Part shown: piece after piece, positions 16,610 to 25,699 of the stretch
How positions within the stretch are numbered: the first letter of the stretch is position 1
Layout: each line of letters starts with the position of its first letter
DNA from: Helicobacter canis
Lineage (GTDB): Bacteria; Campylobacterota; Campylobacteria; Campylobacterales; Helicobacteraceae
Length of the DNA: 64,000 bases
Assembly (NCBI RefSeq): GCF_008693005.1
Contig: NZ_VXKE01000021.1
Span: 186,001 to 250,000, forward strand
Reading direction: 5' to 3'
Made by a program: the position numbers and the translations under genes
Notes under the pieces: model-generated
Database searches by the model: none
What the model saw: the letters and a program-made list of their open reading frames with translations, nothing else
What the model was told of the DNA's origin: nothing

Positions 16610-17710
16610 ATGGATTCTTATGAATATGGCGAGTTGTTAAAAACGCTGCAAAATAAAGCACAAAATATAGCAAAGATTCTAAACCCAGATTCTCTGCAAA
16701 AGCGGCTAGATGAGATTAACGCATTAGAATCGCACCAAGAGTTTTGGAATGACGCAAAAAAGGCAGGGGAAATCACAAAGGAAAAGCGAAAATGTGAGCG
16801 GATTTTACACACTTATACGGAGATGAAAGCCGAGCTAGACGACGCAAAAGAGCTATTTGAGATAGCAGAGAGTGAAGGGGATTCTAGCACTTTGGAGCTG
16901 TTGTTTGAAAATGTAGAATCCTTGCAGAGCCACATACAAAAGGTAGAAATTGAGGTTATGCTAAGTGGGGAGTTTGACTCATCAAATGCCATTATTACCA
17001 TTCAGCCCGGAGCCGGTGGGACGGAGTCCCAAGACTGGGCAAGTATGCTGTATCGTATGTATTTGCGTTGGAGTGAGCGGCGGGGATTTAAAGTGGAGCT
17101 GCTAGACTATCAAGATGGTGAAGAGGCGGGCATTAAGGGGGCGGCGTTTATCATCAAAGGTGAGAATGCCTATGGGTATGCCAAAAGTGAAAATGGCGTG
17201 CATAGGCTTGTTAGAATTTCCCCATTTGATGCTAATGCCAAGCGACACACAAGCTTTGCTAGCGTGCAGGTAAGCCCGGAGTTGAGTGAAGATATAGACA
17301 TTGAGATTTTGGATAAGGACATTCGCATTGATACCTATCGTGCCAGTGGTGCGGGCGGACAGCACGTGAATAAGACAGAATCTGCTATCCGCATAACGCA
17401 CTTTCCAACAGGCATAGTCGTGCAGTGTCAAAATGATCGCAGTCAGCATAAAAATAAGGCAACAGCTATGAAAATGCTGCAGAGCAAACTCTATGAGCTA
17501 GAGCGGTTGAAACAAAGTGAGGGCGTGGCAAATGCCGAAAAAAGCGAGATAGGCTGGGGACATCAAATCCGTAGCTATGTCCTAGCCCCCTACCAGCAGG
17601 TAAAGGACTTGCGGAGCAATTACGCTACAAGCGATACAGAAGGCGTGCTAGATGGTGATATTGATAAATTGATAGAATCTGTGTTGGTTTTGGGTGGGCG
17701 CGAGCGGTAG
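16610..17710 (+). CDS. prfB: Peptide chain release factor 2
   Basis: 366 residues. RF2 ends translation at UAA and UGA. The GGQ catalytic loop is at residues 249-251 ([14 protein letters not shown]). The stop-codon-reading tripeptide is SPF at residues 204-206, which marks RF2 rather than RF1 (PxT). The coding frame is uninterrupted, so the programmed +1 frameshift used by many bacteria to autoregulate prfB is absent here. Confidence 0.96.
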   Translation: MDSYEYGELLKTLQNKAQNIAKILNPDSLQKRLDEINALESHQEFWNDAKKAGEITKEKRKCERILHTYTEMKAELDDAKELFEIAESEGDSSTLELLFENVESLQSHIQKVEIEVMLSGEFDSSNAIITIQPGAGGTESQDWASMLYRMYLRWSERRGFKVELLDYQDGEEAGIKGAAFIIKGENAYGYAKSENGVHRLVRISPFDANAKRHTSFASVQVSPELSEDIDIEILDKDIRIDTYRASGAGGQHVNKTESAIRITHFPTGIVVQCQNDRSQHKNKATAMKMLQSKLYELERLKQSEGVANAEKSEIGWGHQIRSYVLAPYQQVKDLRSNYATSDTEGVLDGDIDKLIESVLVLGGRER

Positions 17711-17859
17711 GTTTATGAAGTTTAGATTCTAGCTTTTGTGCTATCGCCTTGATGTGGGCTTATGGTGCTCCTAGAATCTTAGAAAATGTGAGTTTAATAA
17801 ATTATTGAGAAAAATTTCGGCACAATCTAGCAAATCTCTTTAAAAGACAAGGACTTGCT

Positions 17860-18543
17860 ATGGAAGATAGGCTTTTTACATTTGCTGGAATGATCAATTC
17901 TGATCACCACTTCATCACGGCGTTTTATACGATTTTATGCGCGGTTGTGTGTGTGTTTATGGCAAAGCTTGCTACTCGTAATATGCGCGTTATCCCCAGT
18001 GGCTTGCAAAATCTCTATGAAGCAACCATTAGCGGTATGCTCTATATGGCAAAAGATGTCATTGGTGAAGAAAAGGCGCGCAAATACTTCCCGCTTGCTG
18101 GGACGATAGGGTTTTATGTGTTTTTTTGTAACATTATCGGTATGATTCCGGGCTTTGAAGCACCTACGGCAGCGTGGGATTTTACTCTTGTGCTAGCTCT
18201 TGTGGTGTTTTTCTACTACCATTTTGAGGGTATCCGCACACAAGGGGTGATCCATTATTTCGCACATTTTATGGGTCCTGTGAAGTGGCTAGCTCCGCTT
18301 ATGTTCCCCATTGAGATCATTTCTCATCTCTCTCGCATTATCTCGCTTTCTTTCCGTCTTTTTGGAAATATTAAGGGCGATGATATGTTCTTGCTTGTTA
18401 TGCTTATGCTTGTGCCTTGGCTTGTGCCTGTTGTGCCTTTTGCGATTCTGGCATTTATGGCACTGCTTCAGGCGTTTGTCTTTATGATCCTTACTTATGT
18501 TTATCTCGCTGGTGCGGTGCTAGTGGAAGAAGAAGGGCACTAA
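17860..18543 (+). CDS. atpB: ATP synthase F0 subunit a
   Basis: 227 residues with about five membrane helices. The subunit supplies the proton half-channels against the c-ring. The essential Arg is in [17 protein letters not shown] (about residue 165), and the C-terminal helices [19 protein letters not shown] follow. An AAAAGACAAGG site precedes the ATG. It is separated from atpE (53.5 kb), as in H. pylori. Confidence 0.95.
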   Translation: MEDRLFTFAGMINSDHHFITAFYTILCAVVCVFMAKLATRNMRVIPSGLQNLYEATISGMLYMAKDVIGEEKARKYFPLAGTIGFYVFFCNIIGMIPGFEAPTAAWDFTLVLALVVFFYYHFEGIRTQGVIHYFAHFMGPVKWLAPLMFPIEIISHLSRIISLSFRLFGNIKGDDMFLLVMLMLVPWLVPVVPFAILAFMALLQAFVFMILTYVYLAGAVLVEEEGH

Positions 18544-18544
18544 A

Positions 18545-18757
18545 TTGCACAAGCACCTTCCTACAATCCTTGATTTTTTTAGCGGGCTTTTTGTCGGCGT
18601 TGGGATTGGAGGGGCGGTGCTTGCATTTTATGTTACATATTTTTTGACGGGGTTATTGTTTTTGAGTGCGCTGGCTGGGGCGTTAGTGTGCTGTGTGTTT
18701 GTATTTTTTAGTCTTGTAGCGAAGTCTTTGAGTGTTTTATTGAGAAAGTCTGTATAG
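18545..18757 (+). CDS. Small two-helix membrane protein, unknown
   Basis: 70 residues with two hydrophobic spans (about 10-30 and 35-62). It begins with TTG one base after the atpB stop, using GAAGG at the end of atpB as a ribosome site, and is followed 19 bases later by tatB. Position suggests translational coupling to atpB. I do not recognise a family. Confidence 0.5.
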   Translation: MHKHLPTILDFFSGLFVGVGIGGAVLAFYVTYFLTGLLFLSALAGALVCCVFVFFSLVAKSLSVLLRKSV

Positions 18758-18776
18758 ATTCTTTCTAAGGTTTTGT

Positions 18777-19337
18777 ATGTTTGGTATGGGGTTTTTTGAA
18801 ATAGTGGTTATTGTCATTGTGGCGATAATCTTTCTAGGTCCTGATAAGCTTCCACAAGCCATTGTCGATGTGGCGAAGTTTTTCAAGGTGGTGAAGAAGA
18901 CTATCCACGATGCCAAGCAGACAATCGATAGCGAGCTAAATCTCTCTGCCTTGCAGCAAGAAGCTATAAGCTACCACCAGCACTTCACTTCCCAAGTTGA
19001 TACTATCACTAAAGATATGCAGCTCCAAGAGATTGATGAGATATTTAGTGAGTATAAGGCACTTCCACCAGCAAAAGTTAGCGATAGCAAGAAAGACAGC
19101 CTAGAATCTAGCGCGATAGATTCTAGCTTAGCACAAGAATCACCCAAGGCTTCTAAAGCCAGCATTCCTAGCAAAAAGTCCAAAAGTCAAACAAAAGCCA
19201 TCAAAGAACCTAGCGCGCTTGGTAAAAAACCCAAAAAGCCCACCAAGCAAGCGAGTAGAACACCGCGCAAGCTAGATTCTACCACCCCTGCGCCTAAGCG
19301 CACCAAATCCACTAAGCCCGCTACAAATAAGGTCTAG
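18777..19337 (+). CDS. tatB: Sec-independent protein translocase TatB
   Basis: 186 residues. The N-terminal membrane helix and hinge are diagnostic: MFGMGFFEIVVIVIVAIIFL then GPDKLPQAI. An amphipathic helix follows, then a long Ser/Lys/Pro-rich cytoplasmic tail (residues about 105-186) with repeated KKPKKP and TKSTKP patterns. TatB recognises twin-arginine signal peptides with TatC. tatC starts 3 bases downstream. Confidence 0.92.
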   Translation: MFGMGFFEIVVIVIVAIIFLGPDKLPQAIVDVAKFFKVVKKTIHDAKQTIDSELNLSALQQEAISYHQHFTSQVDTITKDMQLQEIDEIFSEYKALPPAKVSDSKKDSLESSAIDSSLAQESPKASKASIPSKKSKSQTKAIKEPSALGKKPKKPTKQASRTPRKLDSTTPAPKRTKSTKPATNKV

Positions 19338-19340
19338 CCA

Positions 19341-20105
19341 ATGTTTGAAGAGCTCAAGCCCCATATACAAGATTTGCGCAAGAGGCTTATTATCGCGCTT
19401 GTTAGTGTGATTGCCGCATTTATTGTGTGCTTTGCATTTTGGAAGCAGATTTTTGCCATTGTGAAGATCCCTATTGAAAGCGCATTTGCCGATAGAGTGC
19501 AAGGCACGCTAATGCAGCTCACCCCGCTAGAGGGGATATTTTCTGCGATGAGCTTGTCTTTTCTTGCGGCTTTTACAATTTCTACGCCAATTATTTTCTG
19601 GCAGCTTTGGCTCTTTGTCGCGCCGGGGCTGTATAAAAATGAGAAAAAGATCATTTTGCCATTTGTGGGCTTTGGCACGGCGATGTTTATCCTTGGCGCG
19701 CTTTTTGCCTACTTCATCATCTTTCCATTTATGATTGAATATATTTTGCTTTTTGGGAACGATATGTTTGAAGCCAATATTTCTGTGGAGAGCTATGTGG
19801 GGTTTTTTATCCGCGTGGTGCTGGGCTTTGGCATAGCGTTTGAGCTGCCTGTGCTAGCGTATTTTTTGGCTAGGGTTGGAATGATTACTGATGAGAGCTT
19901 GAAGAAGTTTTTTAAGTATGCAGTGGTGATTATCTTTGTGGTCGCAGCCATTATCACGCCCCCAGATCCTTTCTCGCAGCTGCTTATGGCTATCCCGCTT
20001 GTTTTACTCTATGGGCTTTCAATCCTTATTGCTAAGTCTATCAATCCAGCCAAGAAGCCCCTAGAATCTAGCAGCGAGCCTACTTCTAGCGATTTAGATT
20101 CTTAG
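19341..20105 (+). CDS. tatC: Sec-independent protein translocase TatC
   Basis: 254 residues with six membrane helices. The conserved N-terminal MFEELKPHIQDLRKRLI and the first periplasmic loop LTPLEGIFSAMSLSFLAA are visible, as is the ITPPDPFSQLLMAIPLVLLY region near the C-terminus. TatC is the primary receptor for folded Tat substrates. queA follows after 2 bases. Confidence 0.95.
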   Translation: MFEELKPHIQDLRKRLIIALVSVIAAFIVCFAFWKQIFAIVKIPIESAFADRVQGTLMQLTPLEGIFSAMSLSFLAAFTISTPIIFWQLWLFVAPGLYKNEKKIILPFVGFGTAMFILGALFAYFIIFPFMIEYILLFGNDMFEANISVESYVGFFIRVVLGFGIAFELPVLAYFLARVGMITDESLKKFFKYAVVIIFVVAAIITPPDPFSQLLMAIPLVLLYGLSILIAKSINPAKKPLESSSEPTSSDLDS

Positions 20106-20107
20106 TA

Positions 20108-21493
20108 ATGTTTGCTCTATCAAGCTACGACTACCCCCTGCCAAAGCACCTTATCGCCACTGCTCCAATCTATCCTAGGGAAGCCGCCAAGCTCCTTGTT
20201 TATGACCGCGCCAAAGAGCACATTACGCATACTACTTTCGCGCATTTGCTGGAGTTTATCCCTAAGGATTGCATTATCGCGCTAAACAACACGCGCGTGC
20301 TAAAAGCTAGAATCTATGGCAAAAAGCTTGGCACACAAACTTCGCGTGAGATATTTTTCCACCGCTTTGCCACTAGAGATGATTTCTCTGTGCTAGCTTC
20401 AAGTGCAAATACCCTAGAATCCACTTGTGCAAGTTCGCTAGATTCTAGTGCGCTAGCACTCTGCCAGATCCGCGGCAGGGTTAAGCTTGGTGATATATTT
20501 GTGTGCGCTAGATTCTATGCGCAAGTGGTGGCACTGCTGGATAATGGCTACCGAGCTATACGCTTTTTTTCCCTAAAGGATTCGGCTTTGCGCGATAAAT
20601 CGGCGATTGCGGCGCGCGCACTGCGGTTACATACGCCAAGTATGCGCCCTTGCGCGCCCTTGCAAAGCCCCGATTTCTCATCGCAAACCCTAGAATCCCA
20701 AAATGGCAGTAGAGATTATGCTTTGGGCGCGCAAAGCTCCCACAGCCCCACTGCAAAACAAGCGATAGCGGTGCAAGGCAAAGCCGAAGCAGGTTTCTTT
20801 AGAAATCCTAGAATCCTAGAAGAAGCAAAAGGGGCTGAGCGTGAAAGCATTGCCACTCTCACCCCCCTAAGTCAAGAAGCCGTGCTAGCAATGCTAGAAG
20901 AAATAGGGCATATCCCACTGCCTCCATATATCAAAAGAGCTTCTAATGACAATGACATAAAAGACTATCAAACTCTCTTTGCCACGCAAGCAGGAGCGAT
21001 CGCCGCCCCCACTGCCTCATTACATCTCTCCGCCACAATGCTAGAAGCCCTAAAAGAGCAAATCGCCTACTTGACTCTCCACATTGGTGCTGGGACATTT
21101 GCTAGTGTTGATATCCCTGATATTAGAGAGCATACAATGCACACAGAATCCTTGCATATCACAGCCCAAGCCCTTGAGAAGCTCTTGTGCGCCAAATCAC
21201 GCTTATGTGTGGGGACAAGTGCGCTTAGAAGCGTGGAGTTTGCCGCAAGGCTCTATGAATCGCACCCTAAGCCTTATGCCGACTTGCACGCGCAATGCGA
21301 TATTTTCTTGCACTTAGGCAATAAGCCGCGGTATGTGGATTATCTTTTGACTAATTTTCATCTACCCAAATCCACACTTACAATGCTTGTAGCTTCTATG
21401 GTGGGCTATGAGCAGTGGCGGAAGATTTATGAGCAAGCCATCGCTAAAGGGTATCGATTCTACTCCTATGGCGATGCTATGCTAATCCTTTAG
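20108..21493 (+). CDS. queA: tRNA preQ1(34) S-adenosylmethionine ribosyltransferase-isomerase, with insertion
   Basis: 461 residues against about 345 for typical QueA, which moves the ribosyl part of SAM onto preQ1 in tRNA during queuosine synthesis. The N-terminus (SSYDYPLPKHLIATAPIYPR, then LNNTRVLKARIYG) and the C-terminal half (EIGHIPLPPYIKR, THIGAG-like LTLHIGAGTFASVD, LLTNFHLPKSTLTMLVASM) are intact. The excess lies in the middle, about residues 95-245, and includes low-complexity Ser-rich and LES-rich sequence plus a shortened copy of the palindromic repeat at 20714-20756. The frame stays open, so the enzyme may tolerate it as a loop. Confidence 0.9.
   Translation: MFALSSYDYPLPKHLIATAPIYPREAAKLLVYDRAKEHITHTTFAHLLEFIPKDCIIALNNTRVLKARIYGKKLGTQTSREIFFHRFATRDDFSVLASSANTLESTCASSLDSSALALCQIRGRVKLGDIFVCARFYAQVVALLDNGYRAIRFFSLKDSALRDKSAIAARALRLHTPSMRPCAPLQSPDFSSQTLESQNGSRDYALGAQSSHSPTAKQAIAVQGKAEAGFFRNPRILEEAKGAERESIATLTPLSQEAVLAMLEEIGHIPLPPYIKRASNDNDIKDYQTLFATQAGAIAAPTASLHLSATMLEALKEQIAYLTLHIGAGTFASVDIPDIREHTMHTESLHITAQALEKLLCAKSRLCVGTSALRSVEFAARLYESHPKPYADLHAQCDIFLHLGNKPRYVDYLLTNFHLPKSTLTMLVASMVGYEQWRKIYEQAIAKGYRFYSYGDAMLIL
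20714..20756 (+). repeat. Class A palindromic repeat, internally deleted copy, inside queA
   Basis: GATTATGCTTTGGGCG joined directly to GCAAAGCTCCCACAGCCCCA: the two ends of the class A repeat at 23314-23440 with its centre missing. It is translated ALGAQSSHSPTA, matching ALGE...LQSSHSPTA in the full copies. Confidence 0.75.
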
Positions 21494-21500
21494 GCGCGAT

Positions 21501-22148
21501 ATGCTAGAAAATACCATTGACCTTACGCCTTACGCGCTAGATTCTAGCAGCTTTGATGTGCGAGCCTTAGCACGCTGGCTAGAATCCACTTTTGCTACTG
21601 CTAATCCCTTGCAAGCAGCTACGCAGCTAGAAATGTATGCCAAAATCTTACTAGAGTGGAATGCTTCTCATAATCTTAGCGGCGCACGCACGATGGCGGA
21701 TATGCTTAGGCAGATTGTGGATTCTGCCTTGCCATTGCGCGTGATAAAGCCCTTTGATCAATGCCTTGATATAGGCTCTGGGGCTGGGCTGCCTGCGCTT
21801 GTGCTAGGTATTTTATGTGAGCAATCACGCTTTATTTTATGTGAGCCTAGGAAAAAGAGGGCGGCGTTTTTGCGCTTTGTGGTGCATAGGCTAGGGCTTA
21901 GGAATATTTGTGTAGAAAATGCGCGCGTGCAGGAGCTTAGCCTATCTCAGCCTGCTAGTCTCATCACCTCGCGTGCAAGCTTGTCCAATGCCCAGATATT
22001 TGCCACTACAAAGCCGCTTATAGCAGATGACGGGGCATATTTGCTCTATAAAGGTGAGCAAAGCTACCATATCGCCTTGAATGCCAGCGATCCCAAAGTA
22101 ACCCTATATCGCTATAATGCTAGAATCTATGTCTATAAGGAATTATGA
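21501..22148 (+). CDS. rsmG: 16S rRNA (guanine-527-N7)-methyltransferase RsmG
   Basis: 215 residues. The SAM-binding motif is CLDIGSGAGLPALVLGI (about residues 89-105), followed by FILCEPRKKRAAFLRFVVHR and the LITSRASLSN segment, all typical of RsmG/GidB. The N-terminus has an extra 25 or so residues. It follows queA by 7 bases and its TGA overlaps the next ATG. Confidence 0.93.
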   Translation: MLENTIDLTPYALDSSSFDVRALARWLESTFATANPLQAATQLEMYAKILLEWNASHNLSGARTMADMLRQIVDSALPLRVIKPFDQCLDIGSGAGLPALVLGILCEQSRFILCEPRKKRAAFLRFVVHRLGLRNICVENARVQELSLSQPASLITSRASLSNAQIFATTKPLIADDGAYLLYKGEQSYHIALNASDPKVTLYRYNARIYVYKEL

Positions 22149-22408
22149 TGCTTCGAGTGATCGCGTTACTGCTGCTTGGCTTAGCGTTGCTATGGCTTGT
22201 GCTATCTGTCGCTAGGAGGGTGGGGCACTTTATCACTAGTGCCACAAAAGCACCGAGCCAAGCAGAGACCAAAGAGCCAGACCATATACCAGATGATATA
22301 AGTCAAGATCTCGTATCCTGTGCGCACTGCAGGGTGTTTTTACCTATGAGTGAGGCGGTGAAATTCCGCGGGCAATACTACTGCTCTAAAGCTTGCTTGC
22401 CAGAGTAA
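22145..22408 (+). CDS. PP0621-like membrane-anchored zinc-ribbon protein
   Basis: 87 residues: an N-terminal membrane helix (VIALLLLGLALLWLVLSVAR), an acidic linker, and a small zinc-binding module (VSCAHCRVFLP then GQYYCSKACL) with two Cys pairs. This architecture is that of the PP0621 family of unknown role. It overlaps rsmG by ATGA and matches the gene order of H. pylori after gidB. Confidence 0.75.
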   Translation: MMLRVIALLLLGLALLWLVLSVARRVGHFITSATKAPSQAETKEPDHIPDDISQDLVSCAHCRVFLPMSEAVKFRGQYYCSKACLPE

Positions 22409-22418
22409 AGGAGTAGTG

Positions 22419-22856
22419 ATGATTATCATAGGCTTGCACGATTTAATCTACCCCACGCATTTTATCCACACCAAAGATGTAGAATCTTTGCGTGCTTTGC
22501 AAGCAAGCTCCCAAGCAAGTCCCCAAATAAATCCAAAGGGCAGCTTGCTTGAGCAAATAGCGTGGTTTGACTTCCACGATGATGGCGAGCTAGTGCTATG
22601 CTCTTATGCTAAGGCTAATGGTATTGACTTTGCTATTAGAGTGCGCGATGTGGTGGAGTTCCTTAGTGGGGCGTATTTCTTGCCGAAGTATTTGCTAGTG
22701 GATTCTAGTCCTAAGGTGTATCAAACCTTAGCAGATGAGTATTTGCTAGACTCTAAGGTGCTTTGCGTTATTAGTGGCTCAAGCCAGATAGAAGAGTGTG
22801 CCTTGCAAGGCATTGATGGCGTGGTGTTTGCGCATTTACTTCAACTAGAATCTTAA
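22419..22856 (+). CDS. Conserved hypothetical protein
   Basis: About 145 residues, soluble, no signal peptide. The ATG at 22419 is 5 bases after AAGGAG. The middle contains SYAKANGIDFAIRVRDVVEF and the C-terminus KVLCVISGSSQIEECALQGI, suggesting an alternating alpha/beta fold. A gene of this size occupies the same place in H. pylori. I cannot assign a function. Confidence 0.65.
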   Translation: MIIIGLHDLIYPTHFIHTKDVESLRALQASSQASPQINPKGSLLEQIAWFDFHDDGELVLCSYAKANGIDFAIRVRDVVEFLSGAYFLPKYLLVDSSPKVYQTLADEYLLDSKVLCVISGSSQIEECALQGIDGVVFAHLLQLES

Positions 22857-22865
22857 AGGAAAACT

Positions 22866-24235
22866 ATGAAAATAGGACGACAGATTAGACAGCTTAAAAA
22901 TCTCTTACGCTCTTGGCTTAAAGCAGTGTATGCAGCGATCTTTGCTCCCATAGCGCGCGTGCTCTATAAGCCCATTTTAGATGAGATTAGAGCCACTGCC
23001 CCTAGGAATGAGAGCGCGCTGCTCCTAGAGCTATTTGCTAGGGAGAGGCTTTTTGCTTCTTATAAGATCCTTAATCCTTTGGAGTCTATCGACTTTCTTG
23101 TGCGCGAGTCTAAGAGCTTTTTACGCATTGGCGATGGTGAGATGATGACACTTGCTAATAAGGCTGGCGGCTTTCATCGCTTCTCTCCCGCGCTAAAGGC
23201 TGATTTGCTTGCCTGTATTGCGCAAGCTTGTAGGGAGAATCTCCCCATAGGGTTGAATCCTGTGTTGATCTATCCATACCACGCAAATCGGGGGGGGGGG
23301 GGGGAATCTATAAGGATTCGGCTTTGGGTGAGCAATGCGGCAGTGTTGCAAAAATTGTGAAAGGCACGACCGCCAAGGTCGCTAACCTTCCCCAATTTTT
23401 GCAAAGCTCCCACAGCCCCACCGCAACTCCTAGAATCCTAGGGGATACAGGGCAGACAGAGCTAGAATCTAAAAAGTTAGATTCTAGCTCTCCGTCATTG
23501 CGAGACACTGCACTAGCAGTGGCGTGGCAATCCATAAGCCAAACCCAGAGTGAAGCAACTACCCAAATCTCGCCGCGCTTGCTTTATGCGTGTGAAAATA
23601 TTAGTGCGTTTTATGTGGCGGCGTATTTCCCTAGCGATAGGGTGTATTTTGATGCAAATATGTTTTATACCACGCCGATTGAAGTCGCGCTGCTAGCTGG
23701 CAAAATTGATACCTGTGAGTATGAGAGCCTAGAATCTAGGCTTAAAGCATTTCCGCGATTGTTTATCGATGATGATTATGGTAGATGGCTATTGCAGCTC
23801 TATAAGGAGCTATTTATCCATAAAATAGCTAAGCTTTGGGAGAAAAAAGACTGCATTGTGATTGAGGGGCGATACTCTTCAAGCGGTGTATATAATGATC
23901 TTTTCTCCAATGCGCGCAGTGTGCTTAGGATAAATCACCTGCCCCATCACAATGCTTATGAGCATTTAGATGAGCTTAAAAGCTATGTGCAAGAAGCGCT
24001 AAGTGGCTTTGACCCTGCCCACACTTGCGCTATCTTAGCACTTGGGCATAGTGCTAAGGTGCTTGGATTCTGGCTTGATGGCTTGGGGTTTAGGGCTTTT
24101 GATATTGGGAGCTTGTCGCTTAACTATGACTGCTTCTTGTATGGGGCTGATTTTTATACATACGCAGGGCAGGGCAATCCGCTGGAGCTAGAATCTTATG
24201 TGCTTGCTCCCTATATCGCAGGTAAGCGCAGATAG
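22866..24235 (+). CDS. GT-D fold (DUF1792-like) glycosyltransferase, phase-variable, currently out of frame
   Basis: Read as two frames: 22866-23360, and the frame open from the G tract to 24235. The first part carries SFLRIGDGEMMTLANKAGG, the GDGE signature of GT-D glycosyltransferases that extend glycans on adhesins in Gram-positives. The second part continues the domain (YFPSDRVYFDANMFYTTPIE, then CIVIEGRYSSSGVYNDLF and CAILALGHSAKVLGFWLDGL). They are split exactly at a run of 15 G. Adding one G (16) or losing two (13) would join them. A class A repeat and a class D repeat follow the tract, adding roughly 85 residues between the halves. AAGGAAAACT precedes the ATG. In the present state only a truncated protein is made. 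Confidence 0.75.
23290..23304 (+). repeat. G15 tract in the GT-D gene
   Basis: Fifteen consecutive G, the longest tract in the window, expected to slip during replication. The current length puts the two halves of the gene out of frame by one base. Confidence 0.92.
23314..23440 (+). repeat. Class A palindromic repeat in the GT-D gene
   Basis: About 127 bp. Arms TTGCAAAAATTG (23346-23357) and CAATTTTTGCAA (23393-23404) pair perfectly; the apex reads CGACC GCCAA GGTCG. Translated in the gene frame it gives ALGEQCGSVAKIVKGTTAKV then PQFLQSSHSPTATPRIL. The right end is TAGAATCCTAGG. Confidence 0.85.
23492..23535 (+). repeat. Class D repeat (GTCATTGCGAG...GTGGCAATCCA)
   Basis: CGTCATTGCGAG at one end and CGTGGCAATCCAT at the other, with CACTGC and GCAGTG pairing in the centre. 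The outer sequence resembles a widespread bacterial REP-like repeat. Here it is translated inside the GT-D gene. Confidence 0.7.
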
Positions 24236-24283
24236 ATTTTAGTAGGCTTGGGGGTCTGGTGATTGATAAAGCGAGAGAGTAGC

Positions 24284-24307
24284 CCTAGAATCTAGCTAGA
24301 TTCTAGG
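24284..24307. terminator. Perfect 24-bp palindrome of two opposed TAGAATCTAG words
   Basis: CCTAGAATCTAG followed immediately by its reverse complement. It sits between the convergent ends of the GT-D gene and rpsR. Position and symmetry suggest a bidirectional terminator, as formed by paired uptake sequences in Neisseria, though no U-run follows. Confidence 0.55.
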
Positions 24308-24321
24308 TGGTGGCTAAAGTC

Positions 24322-24576
24322 TTAGAGTTTAAAGGGATTTTCCACGACTTTTTTGTGGTCGATGACATAGGGGATTAGAGCCATATGTCTAGCACGCTTA
24401 ATCGCTACTTCTACGCGCTCTTGCCACTTTTTTGTATTGCCTGTGAGACGGCGTGGCATAATCTTATATCGCTCAGAGAGAGAGTGCTTTAGCATATCGA
24501 TGTCTTTGTAATCGATAAACTCGATCTTTGCCTCTGTGTATTTGCAGTATCGTTTTGAGTATTTTTTTCTTTCCAT
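24322..24576 (-). CDS. rpsR: 30S ribosomal protein S18
   Basis: 84 residues. The core [20 protein letters not shown], then [20 protein letters not shown] and [19 protein letters not shown], is the S18 signature. S18 sits with S6 on the 30S platform. It is last in rpsF-ssb-rpsR, 9 bases after ssb. Confidence 0.97.
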   Translation of the reverse strand: MERKKYSKRYCKYTEAKIEFIDYKDIDMLKHSLSERYKIMPRRLTGNTKKWQERVEVAIKRARHMALIPYVIDHKKVVENPFKL

Positions 24577-24585
24577 TGTTTGCTC

Positions 24586-25140
24586 CTAGAATGGTATATC
24601 ATCATCGTTGATGTCAATGCTTGGGATATTTTGCTCATATCCATTTCCGCCGCTTTGTCCCTGTGGTGCTTGCTGGTAAGCCTTGCTAGCTTGTGGCTGC
24701 GAGTAGGATTGATTAGAGTAGGGCTGATTAGCGTAGCCTTGGCTTGGAGCTTGGTTGTAGTAGCCTTGATTTTGCTCTCCATACTCGCCCCCGCCTTGAG
24801 CTCCTTGAGAGTCTCCCTTCCTATCAAGCATTTTCATACTCTCACACAAGATAGAGTGCTTAGACCGCTTCGCGCCGCTTTGATCTGTCCAGCTCTCATA
24901 CACAAGCCGCCCTTCAATCAGCACACGACTGCCTTTGTGGAGATATTGCTCAGCGACTTCTGCAGATCGTCCAAATATCTTCACATCGACAAAACAAGTC
25001 TCATCAGCCTTGCTGCCATCTTGCTTATTGAAGCGATGTGTGCTCGCAAGACCAAAGAGCGACATCGCTGTGCCTGATGGCAGGTAACGCTTCTCTACAT
25101 CGCGGGTGAGATTCCCTACGATGATGACTTTGTTAAACAT
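24586..25140 (-). CDS. ssb: Single-stranded DNA-binding protein
   Basis: 184 residues. The N-terminal OB fold (MFNKVIIVGNLTRDVEKRYL, then ETCFVDVKIFGRSAEVAEQY and GSRVLIEGRLVYESW) is followed by a Gly/Gln/Tyr-rich linker with repeated SQ/YNQ units, and the acidic tip DINDDDIPF that recruits partner proteins. The position between rpsF and rpsR is conserved. Confidence 0.97.
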   Translation of the reverse strand: MFNKVIIVGNLTRDVEKRYLPSGTAMSLFGLASTHRFNKQDGSKADETCFVDVKIFGRSAEVAEQYLHKGSRVLIEGRLVYESWTDQSGAKRSKHSILCESMKMLDRKGDSQGAQGGGEYGEQNQGYYNQAPSQGYANQPYSNQSYSQPQASKAYQQAPQGQSGGNGYEQNIPSIDINDDDIPF

Positions 25141-25164
25141 TTTGTGTCCTTTATTAGGCTTGTG

Positions 25165-25584
25165 CTACTGCGCTTGCTCTGCGCTAGACTCTGCGCTTGG
25201 CTCTTTTGCTTCTGGGCTAGATTCTAGCTTTTTAGCCTTTGGCTCTGGCTTTTTGTTTGCCCTATCGACAAGAGTTTGCCACTGCTTTTGCTCTTTTTTG
25301 CTCTCATACTTAATCACAATAAAGCGCAAAATGTCTTCGTTAATGCGATAGAGTCGCTCAAGCTCTAGGATAGATTCTGGCTTGGTGGTAAAGTAGATGA
25401 CAAAGTAGTAGCCACGCTTGTGCTTTTTGATCTCATAGGCGAGATTTCGCATACCCATATCTAGGCAAGTCTCAATGCTGCCGCCATTTTTGGTAATGAC
25501 ATCTTTGTAGAAGTCGATCTTTTGCTTGATCTCTTCTTCAACAAGTGTGGGCTTGATGATAAACATCGTCTCATAACGCTTCAT
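25165..25584 (-). CDS. rpsF: 30S ribosomal protein S6
   Basis: 139 residues: the S6 ferredoxin-like core ([19 protein letters not shown], then [20 protein letters not shown]) plus an Ala/Glu/Lys-rich C-terminal tail of about 30 residues with several LESS/AESS units, longer than E. coli S6 without its post-translational glutamates. AAGGAG precedes the ATG. First gene of rpsF-ssb-rpsR. Confidence 0.96.
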   Translation of the reverse strand: MKRYETMFIIKPTLVEEEIKQKIDFYKDVITKNGGSIETCLDMGMRNLAYEIKKHKRGYYFVIYFTTKPESILELERLYRINEDILRFIVIKYESKKEQKQWQTLVDRANKKPEPKAKKLESSPEAKEPSAESSAEQAQ

Positions 25585-25635
25585 ACATACTCCTTGTGGT
25601 AATAGCCCTTGCCCAAAAATGCATCTAGGAATGCA

Positions 25636-25661
25636 CCTAGAATCTAAGCTAAGATTCTAGG
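25636..25661. terminator. Inverted pair of TAGAATCT words between holA and rpsF
   Basis: CCTAGAATCT and AGATTCTAGG pair over 10 bases around a six-base loop. It lies after the holA stop and before the rpsF start on the same strand, so it could end the upstream transcript. Confidence 0.5.
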
Positions 25662-25699
25662 CCGCAAGATAGGCAAGAGCAAGAAATAAAGGGGCGATT

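Noticed and set aside
24580-25077. Plus-strand open frame of 165 codons opposite ssb
   Set aside because: It is antisense to a clear ssb gene with conserved OB fold and C-terminal tip; Leu/Ser-rich composition is typical of a shadow frame.
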